Below, one piece after another: positions 5,214 to 6,773 of a stretch of DNA of 6,773 bases. The notes below the pieces were generated by a model. That model saw nothing but the letters and a program-made list of their open reading frames with translations, was not told where the DNA came from and ran no database searches. Position numbers and translations under genes: made by a program. Source of the DNA: Fluviibacter sp964498255 (GTDB taxonomy: Bacteria; Pseudomonadota; Gammaproteobacteria; Burkholderiales; Rhodocyclaceae); NCBI GenBank assembly GCA_964498255.1, contig CAZCGW010000051.1:1-6773 (forward strand), read 5' to 3'. The number at the start of each line of letters is the position of its first letter. Position 1 is the first letter of the stretch.

Positions 5214-6233
5214 ATGAAGGCTGTCTCTCTGCTTGTTGCACCCGCCTGGGTAGGTGATGCAGTGATGAGCGAACCGCTCATCCGCAACATTGCTGCCCAA
5301 GACCACGCCCCAGTTGATGTACTCGCCCCACCCTGGGTTGCACCGCTCTTCGAGCGCATGCCCAATGTTGGCCAAGTTTTCGCCGCACCTTTTGCTCATG
5401 GTCGCCTCGACCTCAAAGCGCGCTGGCGTTTAGGCCAATCGCTCAAGGCGCAGGGTTATCAGAACGCCTACATTCTGCCGAATTCGTTAAAGTCGGCATT
5501 GCCTATTTTTTTTGCTGGCATCCCTAATCGCATCGGCTTCACAGGTGAATCCCGTTACGGGCTGATTAATCGCCGCCAGAAACTGGATAAGCAAAAGCTG
5601 CCCCGGATGGTCGATCGCTTTCTGGCGCTTGGCCCTAAGGCAGCAAGCGGTGCTGACACAGACATTCCCCAGCTCTCTGCCAACCTAGGCGCTTTCGAAC
5701 AGCTCAAAACAACGCTGGGTCTGACGATTCAAAATCGGTTGGCCATTCTTTGCCCGGGAGCGGAGTACGGCCCGGCCAAACGCTGGCCCGTTGAACACTT
5801 TGCTTCGCTCACCCGCCAACTCCAACAGGCAGGCTATACGGTCTGGACGATTGGCTCTGCCAAAGACCAGGAGTGCGGGTCTGCCATTGAGTCCTTAAGT
5901 GGTGGTATCGCCATCAATCTGTGTGGCCGTACTAAGCTTGCAGACGCTATTGATCTAATGAGCCAAGCCGATATCGTTGTGAGCAACGATTCCGGTCTTA
6001 TGCATGTCGCTGCCGCACTCCAGCGCCCGCTCATTGCGCTCTTTGGCTCATCATCACCCCAATTCACGCCGCCGCTGAGCAAACAGGTCGCCATTTTGCA
6101 ACATAGCGTGCCATGCAGCCCCTGCTTCGCGCGTACCTGCCGTTATGGCCATATGGATTGCCTGACCCAGCTGCTACCCGAAACCGTGATGGCATCGATC
6201 CGTACGCTTACCCCGGGAACTCTTACAGCATGA
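5214..6233 (+). CDS. waaF: ADP-heptose:LPS heptosyltransferase II
   Basis: WaaF adds the second L-glycero-D-manno-heptose to the LPS inner core at the cytoplasmic face of the inner membrane. The 339-residue GT-B protein (family GT9) compares with 348 in E. coli. The N-terminal domain begins VSLLVAPAWVGDAVMSEPLI with D15 at the position of the proposed catalytic base. The linker leads to LCPGAEYGPAKRWP (C180 within; K189, R190), which contacts ADP-heptose phosphates. VSNDSGLMHVAAAL (D259, H264) is the GT9 C-terminal signature, followed by PLIALFGSSSPQFTPP. Near the end is a four-cysteine cluster, C301-x2-C304-x4-C309-x6-C316. The start at 5214 matches the family. GGAGAG lies 11 nt upstream, rather far for an RBS. 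The last 4 bp overlap the next gene. WaaF and WaaC can be confused, but the motifs and setting favour WaaF. Confidence 0.93.
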   Translation: MKAVSLLVAPAWVGDAVMSEPLIRNIAAQDHAPVDVLAPPWVAPLFERMPNVGQVFAAPFAHGRLDLKARWRLGQSLKAQGYQNAYILPNSLKSALPIFFAGIPNRIGFTGESRYGLINRRQKLDKQKLPRMVDRFLALGPKAASGADTDIPQLSANLGAFEQLKTTLGLTIQNRLAILCPGAEYGPAKRWPVEHFASLTRQLQQAGYTVWTIGSAKDQECGSAIESLSGGIAINLCGRTKLADAIDLMSQADIVVSNDSGLMHVAAALQRPLIALFGSSSPQFTPPLSKQVAILQHSVPCSPCFARTCRYGHMDCLTQLLPETVMASIRTLTPGTLTA

Positions 6234-6724
6234 GCCTGCCACCGCCGACCGCCCCTGTGCCTAATTTTGCAACGCCTGATGAAGCCGAACAGGGCTTTTA
6301 TGAAAGCATTACCCAAGCCAACCTGGATGCGTTAATGGCTGTGTGGGCCGATGAAGATGAGATTGTCTGCGTTGATCCAGATGGTCGTCGGGTTATCGGT
6401 CATGCAGCAATCCGCCAGGGCTGGCAATCTATTTTCGGTGGCTGTCACCACCTGGAAATCGAAGTGATGAACATCATGCGTTGGCAAAGCGGTCTAGTGG
6501 CCATCCATCTGGTACAGGAAAGCGTGACGCTTTTCAGCGTACCGGAAGAACTTACGGACCCTGAACACCCCAATAGCTTGGTCAAACGCAACGGCATCAC
6601 GACCGCAATGAATGTCTATGTGCGCGGTGGCAACGGCTGGCGACTGGTGTGCCACCAGGCAACCGCACAGCTCGCTTCAATAGAAGAACATGTCGCTAAC
6701 GTAGCAACGCATACCCTGCATTAA
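6230..6724 (+). CDS. SnoaL/NTF2-like protein of unknown function
   Basis: A 164-residue soluble protein with no signal peptide. A proline-rich start (MSLPPPTAPVP) leads to FYESITQANLDALMAVWADE and IVCVDPDGRRVIGHAAIRQGW (broken here at residue level by D43-I45). This is the helix-then-strand opening of the SnoaL_3/DUF4440 cone-like fold. NGWRLVCHQAT near the end is the typical last strand of the family. Members include enzymes and pure binding proteins, so no reaction is assigned. D49 sits where I recall His in related proteins (C-x-HP-x-G), unverified. The start is fixed by the ATGA overlap with the waaF stop, implying coupled translation with waaF. An in-frame earlier ATG at 6113 lies inside the waaF Cys cluster and is rejected. 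The waaF link suggests shared expression, not necessarily an LPS role. Confidence 0.85.
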   Translation: MSLPPPTAPVPNFATPDEAEQGFYESITQANLDALMAVWADEDEIVCVDPDGRRVIGHAAIRQGWQSIFGGCHHLEIEVMNIMRWQSGLVAIHLVQESVTLFSVPEELTDPEHPNSLVKRNGITTAMNVYVRGGNGWRLVCHQATAQLASIEEHVANVATHTLH

Positions 6725-6734
6725 CGTACCCGTG

Positions 6735-6773
6735 ATGCTGCCGTTAGCTCCCTATCGCGCGCCCTTTTATCTG
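6735..6773 (+). CDS. Start of a probable YheT-family alpha/beta hydrolase (partial)
   Basis: Only 13 codons are visible: MLPLAPYRAPFYL, open to the window edge. YRAPxxL close to the N-terminus resembles the start of YheT-type alpha/beta hydrolases (YRAPxWLPxGHxQT), which I recall near waaF and SnoaL-like genes in Betaproteobacteria. A GTG at 6732 is an alternative start. No clear RBS lies in the 10-nt gap after the preceding stop. Identity is tentative. Confidence 0.45.
   Translation, partial: MLPLAPYRAPFYL

Noticed and set aside
5506..5513. Run of eight T in waaF as a slippage or frameshift site
   Set aside because: The frame is intact on both sides and encodes the expected family sequence, so there is no evidence of programmed slippage.
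6113..6229. N-terminal extension of the SnoaL-like protein from the ATG at 6113
   Set aside because: It lies wholly inside waaF coding sequence, its translation is unlike the family, and the ATGA overlap start at 6230 is natural.

Overview
The window reads as a stretch of ordinary, tightly packed chromosome from a betaproteobacterium with roughly mid-50s % GC. The run ilvE – CHCC zinc finger – waaF – SnoaL-like – (start of a probable YheT-type hydrolase) is an arrangement I associate with Betaproteobacteria. waaF points to a Gram-negative cell with heptose-containing LPS. Placement below class level is not supported; Neisseriales or a neighbouring order is only a guess, and no copy of the Neisseria DNA uptake sequence GCCGTCTGAA was noticed. 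No mobile element, tRNA, rRNA, CRISPR array or phage gene is visible.

Layout: (1) 1-869, minus: the N-terminal two thirds of purB (adenylosuccinate lyase), cut by the window edge. (2) 870-1000: a divergent promoter region. (3) 1001-1612, plus: a YibF-type glutathione S-transferase. (4) 1623-3879, minus: a compact three-gene unit transcribed nudJ → exported protein of unknown function → mnmA. The first junction is a TAATG stop/start overlap, and the mnmA Shine-Dalgarno sequence overlaps the preceding stop codon. (5) 3880-4027: a second divergent control region with a terminator-like hairpin in the ilvE leader. (6) 4028 to the right edge, plus: ilvE, a 68-residue zinc-finger protein, waaF, a SnoaL/NTF2-like protein overlapping waaF by 4 bp, and the first 13 codons of a probable YheT-family alpha/beta hydrolase.

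Functionally this is housekeeping: purine synthesis (PurB), tRNA wobble-uridine thiolation (MnmA), nucleotide or thiamine-precursor diphosphate hydrolysis (NudJ), branched-chain amino acid transamination (IlvE) and LPS inner-core assembly (WaaF). nudJ–mnmA–purB proximity is also seen in Escherichia coli (nudJ-mnmA-hflD-purB). Here no hflD is present, an opposite-strand GST lies between mnmA and purB, and an extra gene sits between nudJ and mnmA.

The least described item is that extra gene (2798-3415). It encodes a small, probably exported protein with a conserved-looking Cys / His / Asp-Pro-Trp layout suggestive of a transglutaminase- or papain-like cysteine hydrolase. I see no convincing novel multi-gene system. 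There is no gene-free stretch longer than 300 bases.
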